From contig CATNEN010000009.1 of NCBI GenBank assembly GCA_950097015.1, positions 1,490,501 to 1,554,500 of the forward strand: 64,000 nt of DNA. Reading direction: 5' to 3'. The position numbers and the translations under genes are program-made. Source of the DNA: Macrostomum hystrix. Its lineage: Eukaryota > Platyhelminthes > Macrostomidae. Each line of letters opens with the position of its first letter. The first letter of the stretch is position 1. Below the pieces are notes generated by a model. It did not search any database and was not told the DNA's origin. It worked only from the letters and a program-made list of their open reading frames with translations. Positions 23,101 to 35,879 of this stretch are shown here, in pieces.

Positions 23101-26100
23101 GAGAAGATGTGAAAGGAGGAGATGACAAGGGAGGAGATGAGAATAGATGAGATTAGAAGAGATGAGATGAGAAGGGAGGAGATGAGAAGAGTGGAGATGA
23201 GAAGAGAGGAGATGAGAAGAGAGGAGATGAGAAGAGAGAAGATGAGCAGAGATGAGAGGAGAAGAGAGGAGATGAGAAGGGAGAAGATGAGAAGGGAGGA
23301 GATGAGAATACATGAGAGGAGAAGACAGGAGATGAGAAGAGATGAGATGAGAAGAGAGAAGATGAGAAGAGAGAAGATGAGAAGAGATGAGAGGAGAAGA
23401 GATGAGATGAGAAGGGAGGAGAGGAGAAGAGAGGAGATTAGAAGAGAGAAGATGAGAAGAGAGGAGATGAGAAGAGATGAGAGGAGAAGAGATGAGAGGA
23501 GAAGAGATGAGAGGAAAAGAGATGAGATGAGAAGAGAGGAGATGAGAAGGAGGAGATGAGAATAGATGAGATGAGAAGGGAGGAGATGAGAAGAGAGAAG
23601 ATGAGCAGAGATGAGAGGAGAAGAGAGGAGATGAGAAGTGAGGAGATGAGAAGAGAGGAGATGAGAAGGGAGGAGATCAGAAGGGAGGAGATGAGAAGAG
23701 AGGAGATGAGAAGAGAGGAGATGAGAAGAGAGGAGATGAGAAGAGAGAAGATGAGCAGAGATGAGAGGAGAAGAGAGGAGATGAGAAGGGAGAAGATGAG
23801 AAGGGAGGAGATGAGAATAGATGAGAGGAGAAGAGAGGAGATGAGAAGAGATGAGAGGAGAAGAGAGGAGCTGAGAAGAGAGAAGATGAGAAGAGATGAG
23901 ATGAGAAGGGAGGAGAGGAGAAGAAAGGAGATGAGAAGAGAGAAGATGAGAAGAGAGAAGATGAGAAGAGATGAGAGGAGAAGAGATGAGATGAGAAGGG
24001 AGGAGAGGAGAAGAGAGGAGATAAGAAGAGAGAAGATGAGAGGAGAGGAGATGAGAAGAGATGAGAGGAGAAGAGATGAGAGAAGAAGAGATGAGAGGAG
24101 AAGAGATGAGATGAGAAGGGAGGAGAGGAGAAGAGAGGAGATGAGAAGAGAGAAGATGAGAAGAGAGGAGATAAGAAGGGAGGAGATGAGAAGAGATGAG
24201 AGGAAAAGAGATGAGATGAGAAGAGAGGAGATGAGAAGAGAGGAGATGAGAAGAGAGGAGATGAGAAGAGAGGAGATGAGAAGAGAGGAGATGAGAAGGA
24301 GGAGATGAGAATAGATGAGATGAGAAGGGAGGAGATGAGAAGAGAGAAGATGAGCAGAGATGAGAGGAGAAGAGAGGAGATGAGAAGGGAGGAGATGAGA
24401 AGAGAGGAGATGAGAAGGGAGGAGATCAGAAGGGAGGAGATGAGAAGAGAGGAGATGAGAAGAGAGGAGATGAGAAGAGAGAAGATGAGAAGAGAGAAGA
24501 TGAGCAGAGATGAGAGGAGAAGAGAGGAGATGAGAAGGGAGAAGATGAGAAGGGAGGAGTTGAGAATAGATGAGAGGAGAAGAGAGGAGATGAGAAGAGA
24601 TGAGAGGAGAAGAGAGGAGATGAGAAGAGAGAAGATGAGAAGAGATGAGATGAGAAGGGAGGAGAGGAGAAGAAAGGAGATGAGAAGAGAGAAGATGAGA
24701 AGAGAGAAGATGAGAAGAGATGAGAGGAGAAGAGATGAGATGAGAAGGGAGGAGAGGAGAAGAGAGGAGATGAGAAGAGAGAAGATGAGAAGAGAGGAGA
24801 TGAGAAGAGATGAGAGGAGAAGAGATGAGAGAAGAAGAGATGAGAGGAGAAGAGATGAGATGAGAAGGGAGGAGAGGAGAAGAGAGGAGATGAGAAGAGA
24901 GAAGATGAGAAGAGAGGAGATGAGAAGGGAGGAGATGAGAAGAGAGGAGATGAGAAGGGAGGAGATGAGAATAGATGAGATGAGAAGGGAGGAGATGAGA
25001 AGTGAGGAGATGAGAAGAGAGGAGATGAGAAGGGAGGAGATGAGAATAGATGAGATGAGAAGGAAAGAGATGAGAAGAGATGAGAGGAGAAGAGAGGAGA
25101 TGAGAAGAGAGAAAATGAGAAGAGAGGAGATGAGAAGAGATGAGAGGAGAAGAGAGGAGATGAGAATAGATGAGATGAGAAGGGAGGAGATGAGAAGAGA
25201 TGAGACGAGAAGAGAGAAGATGAGAAGAGATGAGAGGAGAAGAGAGGAGATGAGAAGGGAGGAGATGAGAATAGATGAGATGAGAAGGGAGGAGATGAGA
25301 AGAGAGGAGACGAGAAGGGAGGAGATGAGAAGAGAGGAGATGAGAAGGGAGGAGATGAGAAGAGAGGAGATGAGAAGATAGGAGATGAGAAGAGATGATA
25401 TGAGAAGAGAGGAGATGAGAATAGATGAGATGAGAAGGGAGGAGATGAGAAGAGATGAGAGGAGAAGGGAGGAGATGAGAAGAGAGAAAATGAAAAGAGA
25501 GAAGATGTGAAAGGAGGAGATGAGAAGGGAGGAGATGAGAATAGATGAGATGAGAAGAGATGAGATGAGAAGGGAGGAGATGAGAAGAGAGGAGATGAGA
25601 AGAGAGGAGATGAGAAGAGAGGAGATGAGAAGAGAGAAGATGAGCAGAGATGAGAGGAGAAGAGAGGAGATGAGAAGGGAGAAGATGAGAAGGGAGGAGA
25701 TGAGAATAGATGAGAGGAGAAGAGAGGAGATGAGAAGAGAGAAGATGAGAAGAGATGAGATGAGAAGGGAGGAGAGGAGAAGAAAGGAGATGAGAAGAGA
25801 GAAGATGAGAAGAGAGGAGATGAGAAGGGAGGAGATGAGAAGAGATGAGAGGAGAAGAGATGAGATGAGAAGGGAGGAGATGAGAAGAGATGAGAGGAGA
25901 AGAGAGGAGATGAGAATAGATGAGATGAGATGAGAGGAGATGAGAAGAGATGAGAGGAGAAGAGAGGAGATGAGAATAGATGAGATGAGAAGAGATGAGA
26001 TGAGAAGGGAGAAGATGAGAAGGGAGGAGATGAGAAGAGAGGAGATGAGAAGAGAGGAGATGAGAAGGGAGGAGAGGAGAAGGGAGGAGATGAGAAGAGA

Positions 26101-26205
26101 GGAGATGAGAAGAGAGGAGAGGAGAAGGGAGGAGATGAGAAGAGAGGAGATGAGAAGGGAGGAGATGAGAAGAGGGGAGATGAGAAGGGAAGAAATTAAA
26201 AGACA
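20110..26205. repeat. 6.1-kb polypurine 15-bp array with higher-order structure
   Basis: About 400 copies of a unit close to GAGGAGATGAGAAGA, purine on the + strand except for T and rare C. A marker block containing GATGTGAAAGGAGG recurs at 20287, 21126, 21486, 21936, 22896, 23106 and 25504; spacings are 839, 360, 450, 960, 210 and 2398, i.e. multiples of 15 with one- or two-base slips. A block of about 749 bp starting near 23556 is repeated from about 24305. Confidence 0.97.
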
Positions 26206-27195
26206 GAGAATATTGTCGTGTTCTTGTAAAATGAGACTAGAAAGGAAACGATGTGAAGATCAGAGAGGATCAGTTGCTCAAGTGTCATTTCTCAGTCCGC
26301 AGTAACTTTTTAGGCGCGCTCGTCGACTCAAGCAATTTGTCAATCATCCACTTTGTCAGTCAGTTGTGAGCGGCTGAATTGCGCATTTGAGAGTGAAGTG
26401 GACTGCTTAGTTGCGTCACAGCAGCAGCAGCAGCAGCAGCAGACATTGGTAGTTGGTTGGGGGTCGCGAGATAAGAATCAAGATAAGGATTTCAAACCGC
26501 AGCTCCTGGCGGCCTTTTGTGTTCAGTTAATTCTCATGTCAAATTGCTTGTAGAGCAGTATCTGGGTGCAATCTCGCTAGATTTCTGGTCAGGCCGTTCT
26601 GGCAGATGGACTCTCGCGTAGCTTTGAACTGAATTTCGCGAGATGTACGCAGCCGTTTCTTCATCTGGACTTCTGCGACTAGCTGGGTTTCCGGTTGGAT
26701 ACAGAAACCAAAGCGGTAGATTGAGATTGAGTCCTCGGAGACGAAAATCCTCGCGGAATTGATCCTCGCGAGGTCCGCGCCGGCTCACCTGGCGAGCAGA
26801 AATTCTAGGAAATAACTTCTTCTAGGAGCATTGCTGCAGTGTTCTGTTGTTGGGAATTCTGGTCAATAATCCCTTTGTCGATTTGGAGGGCTTACAATAA
26901 ATCGATAAATTTATTGGGATGGTGCATTGCTATGCGGTTGCCACCCGCTGATGCAGCAGAACTGCAATGCCAGCGGATTATCGGCCCTGCAATGCGCCAC
27001 AATGCGCCCTTAATCCGTAATCCTTTCTAAGCCTTTTCCCTAGACCGAAAGGACTTAAACTGAAAATATCCTCAGTGGAGCCGAGTGGACATTGGAGAAG
27101 TCGTGACCCTACAATTTTAATCCCTCTAACTATCTAGGTGCACCTTGTGGGGCAGAGTTGTTTTGCTAAAACAGTGATAATTCAAGCCATTATGG
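26206..27195. other. Unique intergenic DNA with a short CAG run
   Basis: Eight CAG copies at 26419-26442 lie in a short open frame (26353-26553) that has no recognisable domain. Otherwise nothing seen. Confidence 0.4.
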
Positions 27196-27199
27196 CGAA

Positions 27200-27415
27200 T
27201 TGAGGCCTATTTGTTTGGTTGGGGCCTCGAACTAGTGACTTAAAGGTCGGGGGTTCGATTCTTGACTCCACTGGAACAATTTGTATCCTTTAGCAAGGCA
27301 CTCAACTCTGCATTGGTTCAGTTTCACCCAGCTGTTAATTAGGTGACCGCGTCAGCTGGGACAATTGTGGATGGGTGTGATGTCCATGGACTGAACAGCA
27401 ATTAGTATATTTAGC
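27200..27415 (+). mobile_element. tRNA-derived SINE copy 1
   Basis: A degenerate tRNA-like head is followed by a box B match GGTTCGATTCT at 27252-27262. Then comes TCCTTTAGCAAGGCACTCAA and CACCCAGCTGTTAATTAGGT. The body matches the second copy at 34.17 kb (box B region, CCTTTAGCAAG, CACCCAGCTG). Similar CTTTAGCAAGGCAC and CACCCAGCTG segments occur in SINE bodies of several invertebrates, from memory. Confidence 0.65.
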
Positions 27416-27945
27416 ATAAACCACCTAAAAACCACCTAAAATCCCATCTGTCTATTCCCAATCTAGTTTTCCTACGCAGCTCTTGAGTTGTTCCCCGCAA
27501 AGCTCTGCTCGGCTGTACGCGAATTCCAGCAGGTGCGCAGAGAGGCAACAAAAGTCGTGATTTGCCCACTCAAAACTTTTCTTCCTCCTCTAAGCTGAAT
27601 TTCAAATGAGACCCTTCCCCAGAAGGCCAGGTGAATTCCCAGGCCGAAGGGAGAAATGATTACTACGAAGTGTGAATCACCTGCTGCTGCGGTTGATTCG
27701 CCAATATTGTTAAAGTATATTGTTTCTTTCCTTATCTTTCTTTAGCAGGGATCTTGGAGACTTTATTACTAATAAACTCTCACGATAGCAAACAGTGTTG
27801 TCTAAATTTGCCATACCTTCTGCACTGATTTAATCACTGGGCAAGAGATCCTCTCAGGCACCAACTATCAGTTGTAAAGCAGTGGAATAGAAGCGGATCA
27901 GTCTCGTGTTTAATTGAGGCAATGGAGACAAGACACTGGGGGGAT
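27416..27945. other. Unique intergenic DNA
   Basis: About 530 non-repetitive bases; no coding, RNA or regulatory signal seen. Confidence 0.4.
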
Positions 27946-30900
27946 CAAGCAATGGAAATATGAGACTGGAGAGATATGACACTGGGGAGACATGAGAGTG
28001 GGGAGACATGAGACTGGAGAGATATGACACTGGGGAGACATGAGACTGGGGGGACTTGACACTGGGGAGATATGAGACAGGAGAGATATCAGACAGGAGA
28101 AAGATCAGACAGGAGAGAGACCAGACAGGAGAGAGATCAGACAGGAGAGAGATCAGACAGGAGAGAGATCAGACAGGAGAGAGATCAGACAGGAGAGAGA
28201 TCAGACAGGAGGGAGATGAGACAGGAGGGAGATGAGACAGGAGAGAGATGAGACAGGAGAGAGATCAGACAGGAGAGAGATCAGACAGGAGAGAGATCAG
28301 ACAGGAGAGAGATGAGACAGGAGAGAGATCAGACAGGAGGGAGATGAGACAGGAGAGAGATGAGACAGGAGAGAGATCAGACAGGAGAGAGATCAGACAG
28401 GAGAGAGATCAGACAGGAGAGAGATGAGACAGGAGAGAGATCAGACAGGAGAGAGATCAGACAGGAGAGAGATCAGACAGGAGAGAGATCAGACAGAAGA
28501 GAGATCAGACAGAAGAGAGATCAGACAGAAGAGAGATCAGACAGGAGAGAGATCAGACAGGAGAGAGATCAGACAGAAGAGAGATCAGACAGAAGAGAGA
28601 TCAGACAGAAGAGAGATCAGACAGGAGAGAGATCAGACAGGAGAGAGATCAGACAGAAGAGAGATCAGACAGGAGAGAGATCAGACAGGAGGGAGATGAG
28701 ACAGGAGAAAGATCAGACAGGAGAGAGACCAGACAGGAGAGAGATGAGACAGGAGAGAGATCAGACAGGAGAGAGATCAGACAGGAAAGAGATCAGACAG
28801 GAGAGAGATGAGACAGGAGAGAGATCAGACAGGAGAGAGATCAGACAGGAGAAAGATGAGACAGGAGAGAGATGATTATACAGGAGGGAGATGAGACAGG
28901 AGGGAGATGAGACAGGAGAGAGATCAGACAGGAGAGAGATCAGACAGGAGAGAGATCAGACAGGAGAGAGATCAGACAGGAGAGAGATGAGACAGGAGAG
29001 AGATCCGACAGAAGAGAGATCAGACAGGAGAGAGATGAGACAGGAGAGAGATCAGACAGGAGAGAGATGAGACAGGAGGGAGATGAGACAGAAGAGAGAT
29101 CAGACAGGAGAGAGATCAGACAGGAGAGAGATCAGACAGGAGAGAGATCAGACAGGAGAGAGATCAGACAGGAGAGAGATGAGACAGGAGAGAGATGAGA
29201 CAGGAGAGAGATGAGACAGGAGAGAGATGAGACAGGAGAGAGATGAGACAGGAGGGAATTGAGACAGAAGGGAGATGAGACAGGAGAGAGATGAGACAGG
29301 AGAGAGATGAGACAGGAGGGAGATGAGACAGGAGGGAGATGAGACAGGAGGGAGATGAGACAGGAGAGAGATGAGACAGGAGAGAGATGAGACAGGAGGG
29401 AGATGAGACAGGAGGGAGATGAGACAGGAGAGAGATCAGACAGGAGAGAGATCAGACAGGAGAGAGATCAGACAGGAGAGAGATCAGACAGGAGGGAGAT
29501 GAGACAGGAGGGAGATGAGACAGGAGAGAGATGAGACAGGAGAGAGATCAGACAGGAGAGAGATCAGACAGGAGAGAGATCAGACAGGAGAGAGATGAGA
29601 CAGGAGAGAGATCAGACAGGAGGGAGATGAGACAGGAGAGAGATGAGACAGGAGAGAGATCAGACAGGAGAGAGATCAGACAGGAGAGAGATCAGACAGG
29701 AGAGAGATGAGACAGGAGAGAGATGAGACAGGAGAGAGATGAGACAGGAGAGAGATGAGACAGGAGAGAGATGAGACAGGAGGGAGATGAGACAGAAGGG
29801 AGATGAGACAGGAGAGAGATGAGACAGGAGAAAGATCAGACAGGAGAGAGACCAGACAGGAGAGAGATGAGACAGGAGAGAGATCAGACAGGAGAGAGAT
29901 CAGACAGGAAAGAGATCAGACAGGAGAGAGATGAGACAGGAGAGAGATCAGACAGGAGAGAGATCAGACAGGAGAAAGATGAGACAGGAGAGAGATGATT
30001 ATACAGGAGGGAGATGAGACAGGAGGGAGATGAGACAGGAGAGAGATCAGACAGGAGAGAGATCAGACAGGAGAGAGATCAGACAGGAGAGAGATCAGAC
30101 AGGAGAGAGATGAGACAGGAGAGAGATCAGACAGAAGAGAGATCAGACAGGAGAGAGATGAGACAGGAGAGAGATCAGACAGGAGAGAGATGAGACAGGA
30201 GGGAGATGAGACAGAAGAGAGATCAGACAGGAGAGAGATCAGACAGGAGAGAGATCAGACAGGAGAGAGATCAGACAGGAGAGAGATCAGACAGGAGAGA
30301 GATGAGACAGGAGAGAGATGAGACAGGAGAGAGATGAGACAGGAGAGAGATGAGACAGGAGAGAGATGAGACAGGAGGGAGATGAGACAGAAGGGAGATG
30401 AGACAGGAGAGAGATGAGACAGGAGAGAGATGAGACAGGAGGGAGATGAGACAGGAGGGAGATGAGACAGGAGGGAGATGAGACAGGAGAGAGATGAGAC
30501 AGGAGAGAGATGAGACAGGAGGGAGATGAGACAGGAGGGAGATGAGACAGGAGAGAGATCAGACAGGAGAGAGATGAGACAGGAGGGAGATGAGACAGGA
30601 GGGAGATGAGACAGGAGAGAGATGAGACAGGAGGGAGATGAGACAGGAGGGAGATGAGACAGGAGGTAGATGAGACAGGAGGGAGATGAGACAGGAGAGA
30701 GATCAGACAGGAGAGAGATGAGACAGGAGGGAGACCAGACAGGAGGGAGATGATTATACAGGAGGGAGATGAGACAGGAGAGAGATGAGACAGGAGGGAG
30801 ACCAGACAGGAGGGAGATGATTATACAGGAGGGAGATGAGACAGGAGGGAGATGAGACAGGAGAGAGATGAGACAGGAGGGAGATCAGACAGGAGGGAGA

Positions 30901-32225
30901 TGATTATACAGGAGGGAGATGAGACAGGAGGGAGATGAGACAGGAGGGAGATGAGACAGGAGGGAGATGAGACAGGAGAGAGATGAGACAGGAGGGAGAT
31001 GAGACAGGAGGGAGATGAGACAGGAGAGAGATGAGACAGGAGAGAGATCAGACAGGAGAGAGACGAGGCAGGAAAGAGATCAGGCAGGAGAGAGATGAGA
31101 CAGGAGAGAGATGATTATACAGGAGAGAGATGAGACAGGAGGGAGATGAGACAGGAGAGAGATGATTATACATGAGGGAGATAAGGCAGGAGGGAGATGA
31201 GACAGGAGGGAGGTGAGACAGGAGAGAGATGAGAAAGGAGAGAGACCAGACAGGAGAGAGATCAGACAGGAGAGAGATCAGACATGAGGGAGATGAGACA
31301 GGAGAGAGATGAGACAGGAGGGAGATGAGACAGGAGGGAGATGAGACAGGAGAGAGATGAGACAGGAGAGAGATGATTATACATGAGGGAGATGAGGCAG
31401 GAGAGAGATGGTTATACATGAGGGAGATGAGACAGGAGGTAGATGAGACAGGAGGGAGATGAGACAGGAGAGAGATCAGACAGGAGAGAGACCAGACAGG
31501 AGAGAGATCAGACAGGAGAGAGATGAGACAGGAGAGAGATCAGACAGGAGAGAGATGAGACAGGAGGGAGACCAGACAGGAGGGAGATGATTATACAGGA
31601 GGGAGATGAGACAGGAGAGAGATGAGACAGGAGGGAGACCAGACAGGAGGGAGATGATTATACAGGAGGGAGATGAGACAGGAGGGAGATGAGACAGGAG
31701 AGAGATGAGACAGGAGGGAGATCAGACAGGAGGGAGATGATTATACAGGAGGGAGATGAGACAGGAGGGAGATGAGACAGGAGGGAGATGAGACAGGAGG
31801 GAGATGAGACAGGAGGGAGATGAGACAGGAGAGAGATCAGACAGGAGGGAGATGATTATACAGGAGGGAGATGAGACAGGAGAGAGATGAGACAGGAGGG
31901 AGATGAGACAGGAGGGAGATGAGACAGGAGAGAGATGAGACAGGAGGGAGATCAGACAGGAGGGAGATGATTATACAGGAGGGAGATGAGACAGGAGGGA
32001 GATGAGACAGGAGGGAGATGAGACAGGAGGGAGATGAGACAGGAGAGAGATCAGACAGGAGGGAGATGATTATACAGGAGGGAGATGAGACAGGAGAGAG
32101 ATGAGACAGGAGGGAGATGAGACAGGAGGGAGATGAGACAGGAGGGAGATGAGACAGGAGAGAGATCAGACAGGAGGGAGATGAGACAGGAGGGAGATGA
32201 GACAGGAGAGAGATCAGACAGCAGA
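27946..32225. repeat. 4.3-kb purine-rich 16-bp array with 1.12-kb duplication
   Basis: About 265 copies of GAGAGATCAGACAGGA/GAGATGAGACAGGAGG. The first 120 bases use a different unit (GAGACTGGGGAGACAT type). Segments 28.70-29.4 kb and 29.82-30.5 kb are copies offset by 1123 bases (ACAGGAGAAAG at 28701/29824; GATGATTATAC at 28871/29994). GATTATACAGG variants mark later units. Confidence 0.96.
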
Positions 32226-32935
32226 CAGATTTCAAAAAGCGGAATCGGGTCACCGTTAATAATCCGAAGCAGTCTGGGCCTCCTAACAAGCCGGCAGTAT
32301 TTAATCCATCAGTAAACAGACGCTGTCTCATCTGATTGAGCATATTGTCCCGATCTCTGGGACGCTTCTGCAAGCCTCTCTCCAATCCCCCACTCCAGAA
32401 TGGGATCTCCGAGAAGCATTAATCCTAATCTCTGGTGGGATTAAAGCTCGTTTAGAGTCTCGATGACGATGGATTGGCGAGATGCTGATGAAATTCTGTT
32501 AGAGTATTACGCAACAGTGAAAAGGCGGTGAAAAGGCAAGAGAGACAGCAAGAGAGCGGACACCGCCTCTCACCTTGCAGGGGGTTCAAAGAGGTGTGGT
32601 TAGTGGGGCTGACACAGGGAGAAAGGTGATAACACAAACTGTCTGCTGCTTCGCTTTCCTGTTCCGCAGCAATGAGTCACTCTGACTGCTTCTTCTGCTC
32701 AGGGATACAACGAGTAAACTGTCTTCAGGTTAGAGCAGTAACCTGAGACTGTATTGGTGAAGGAAACTAAATATTGTCTCACTCGCGGGGCCTAAAACAC
32801 GGTGGGGTGGGAAACTGCTGTGGCTGGCCATATCGATCTGCATGCGGACATTGTAGATGCATTGACTGACTTTCACAACTTCACTGGCCTAACCTGAATT
32901 CCAAGCATAACTTTAGACCTCTCGCGGTTGCAGAA
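32226..32935. other. Unique intergenic DNA
   Basis: About 700 non-repetitive bases between arrays; no gene seen. Confidence 0.4.
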
Positions 32936-32939
32936 TCCG

Positions 32940-33660
32940 GGATTAGGGATTTTAGAACTGGGGATTTAAGAATCTCGAACTGGGGATTAAAGAATCCCGA
33001 ACTGGGGATTAAAGAATCCCGAACTGGGGATTGAAAAATCTTGAACTGTGGATTGAAAAATCCTGAACTGGGGATTAAAGAATCCCGAACTGGGGATTGA
33101 AGAGTTTTGAACTGGGGATTGAAGAATCTTGAACTGGGGATTGAAGAATCTTGAACTGGGGATTAAAGAATCCCGAACTGGGGATTGAAGAATCCCGAAC
33201 TGGGGATTGAAGAATCGTGAACAGAGGATTGTAGCATCCCAAACAGAGGATTTTAGCATCCCAGACGGAGTATTGTAGAATCCCAGACAGAGTATTGTAG
33301 AATCCCAGACGGAGTATTGTAGAATCCCAGACAGAGTATTGTAGAATCCCAGACAGAGTATTGTAGAATCCCAGACGGAGTATTGTAGAATCCCAGACAG
33401 AGTATTGTAGAATCCCAGACGGAGTATTGTAGAATCTCAGACAGAGTATTGTAGAATCCCAGAGAGAGGATTGTAGAATCCCAGACAGAGAATTGTAGAA
33501 TCCCAAACAGAGGATTGTAGAATCCCAGACAGAGGATTGCGCAATCACGAACAGAGGATTGTAGAATCCCAAACAGAGGATTGCGCAATCACGAACAGAG
33601 GATTGTAGAATTACGAACAGAGGATTGCGCAATCCCGAACTGGGGATCGTTGAGTCCCAA
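32940..33660. repeat. 20-bp minisatellite, two subfamilies
   Basis: The first half uses AACTGGGGATTGAAGAATC; the second half uses a 21-bp version with ATTGTAGAATCCCAGACAGA. The switch is near 33220. Confidence 0.92.
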
Positions 33661-34165
33661 ATTGGGATTATAAATAAATGCTATTAGGAATATAAAAAAT
33701 GAACAAAGAGTTAAAACAATTGACGAGGGAAACAGATGGTCCATTTACTCTAAGCAATAAAGATACAAAATTAATGTGTTGAAGGGCGCCGAGCCGCTAC
33801 AGACCAACAAGCTTTTTTGAGTTGAACTCGCTCCGCCATAAATCACTGTAAGACGGCAAATTCCAAAAAACATCCAGAGCAGACAGCCGACTGAGCAGCT
33901 AAATATTTAGGGACACGGCCGGCCGCCGCCAGTTCTCGGTCACATCCGGCTTGGATACAAAAAACTATAGCAAAAAGCAAAGCAAGCGGCACAAAGATAT
34001 AAACAACAAAGACTCATGACAATCAGTTATGGATCCCCAGCAACTGTCACATTGCGGTGATTTTCCCGCTCTGTTGCTCAGTCGCTTTGTGGTTGGAAAA
34101 AAGCTCTCCCGGTTCAAAGAAACGTTTGCTACCAAATGCTGGAGATTAAGGCTTTGTAACTTTGG
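33661..34165. other. Unique intergenic DNA
   Basis: AT-rich, non-repetitive; no gene seen. Confidence 0.4.
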
Positions 34166-34166
34166 G

Positions 34167-34255
34167 ATTGAAGCCTAGTGGTTAGAGCGCGGACTCACGA
34201 CTTGAAGGTCGTGGGTTCGATTCCCGACAAGACTGAAACAGTTTTGTCCTTTAGC
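34167..34255 (+). mobile_element. tRNA-derived SINE copy 2 (head)
   Basis: The tRNA-like head has box A TAGTGGTTAGAGC at 34176-34188 and a perfect box B GGTTCGATTCC at 34214-34224. It is followed by TTTTGTCCTTTAGCAAGAC as in copy 1. The head reads like a tRNA D-arm to T-arm but is not followed by a pairing acceptor stem, so it is a SINE promoter rather than a tRNA gene. Confidence 0.75.
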
Positions 34256-34420
34256 AAGACTAGTACTGACACACCCAGCTGACACTAGTACTGACACACC
34301 CAGCTGACACTAGTACTGACACACCCAGCTGACACTAGTACTGACACACCCAGCTGACACTAGTACTGACACACCCAGCTGACACTAGTACTGACACACC
34401 CAGCTGACACTAGTACACTC
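34256..34420. repeat. 25-bp minisatellite embedded in the SINE tail
   Basis: Six to seven near-identical copies of CACTAGTACTGACACACCCA plus GCTGA. The CACCCAGCTG segment equals the corresponding part of the other SINE copy at about 27325. Confidence 0.92.
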
Positions 34421-35000
34421 AGAGTTCATTGTCCAATGCGTGCCTTGCCATTAAAATTCGATAATGGACAAATTGTTGCTTGAACACAGCACAAGCAGCT
34501 GGAGCGAGTAAACTGAGTAACCGAGTTGCCAAACAGCTCGCGAGCAAGCCGCATTGTGAACCGGTCTTGTTTCCGGCTGTGTTGCAACACATTCATCTGA
34601 AAGCTTTTTCTCTAGCATTGCTTAGAGGAGGCGGGCACGGCCTGTGGTACAATAGCAGCGAAACAAGCAGATTGTCACGCCCCGCCTTGGGGTTTGGGGA
34701 CCCCCCGGCTTTTTGATAAACCCTACTCCCAAAATCTCTGCCACAGTGTGCCTGCAAAAACATTGTTTGATCTTCTGCTTTTGTGCTTGCAGCCCTGCCT
34801 CACTTTCGCTCACGGGACTCAAAGCCGAGATTGGACACTTTTTTAAACGAGCTGTAAGACAACAGCGCGGAAAGATCTGATTTAGCAGCGCCTACAGTGT
34901 AGCCTTATCGCCTTTGAAGTCACGCGCTGCCTTTACCGTTTGATCGAACAATTCAGTTTTATTTGCAGCTGATCTGCGTGACTGAAGTCACTGATTGCAG
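34421..35000. other. Unique intergenic DNA
   Basis: About 580 non-repetitive bases; no gene seen. Confidence 0.4.
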
Positions 35001-35004
35001 ATCT

Positions 35005-35525
35005 GCACTTCTCTTCTCTCCCTTCTTCTCACCCTCTTTCCCTCGCTTCTTCCCTTCTAATTTTCTCCGCTCTTTTTTACTTTTCGTCTGTCCCTTCCTC
35101 TCTCTTCATTTCCGTTCTTCCTCCCTTCATCTCTCCCTACTTGCCTTTCATCCCTTCATCTCTCCCTCCTTCCCTCCCTTCATCTCTCCCTCCTTCCCTC
35201 CCTTCATCTCTCCCTCCTTCCATCCCTTCTTCTCTCCCTCCTTCTCTCCCTTCATCTCTCCCTCCTTCTCTCCCTTCATTTCTCCCTATTTGCCTCCATT
35301 CTTCTCTCCCTCCTTCTCTCCTTTCATCTCTCCCTCCTTCCCTCCCTTTTTCTCTCCCTCCTTCTCTCCTTTCATCTCTCCCTACTTGCCTCCCTTCTTC
35401 TCTCCCTCCTTCTCTCCCCTTTCCTCCCTTCATCTTTCCCTCCTCCCCTCAATTCATCTCTCATTCCTTCCCTCCCTTCATCTCTCACTCCTTCACTTCT
35501 TTTTTATCCCATCCCTCCCTCACCC
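35005..35525. repeat. Pyrimidine-rich array
   Basis: Loose repeats of TCTCCCTCCTTCCCTCCCTT with CATC inserts. Strong pyrimidine bias on the + strand. Confidence 0.9.
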
Positions 35526-35879
35526 CCTACCTCAATCCGATAATCAAACAGATTCCGCAAGAATCGGGCAGCCGGGGGCAGCTCATGCCAGACTTGAGCA
35601 GTCTTGAGCACCCTTGAGTTGCTTCGTCGCCCAGAGCAACAAACTCTCGGCTAAGCCTCGCATTCCTATCAATTGTGCGCAAACTAATCCAATTCTGGCC
35701 TTCTTAAATTCATCTGAAGTCACAAAGAACAGAAGAATTTTCTAGTACACACTCAACTAAATGTCACCGGGAACAACAAGAGCCTACTTTTGACAAAGCC
35801 TTTGGCTTTTCTGCTTGCTTTGGCTTTGTTTGCACCTTGAGGGAATTCCAAGTGATGAATTCATACTCCTCTAACCCTG

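Noticed and set aside
20038-23313. A 1091-codon open frame on the minus strand (Leu/Ser/His-rich) and many Arg/Glu/Met-rich frames on the plus strand
   Set aside because: They are translations of the 15-bp purine array, whose length is a multiple of three and which lacks stops in these frames. There is no splice context, no domain and no non-repeat coding flank.
34167-34240. A functional tRNA gene
   Set aside because: Boxes A and B are present but no acceptor stem pairs, and the downstream body is shared with another dispersed copy, so a SINE fits better.
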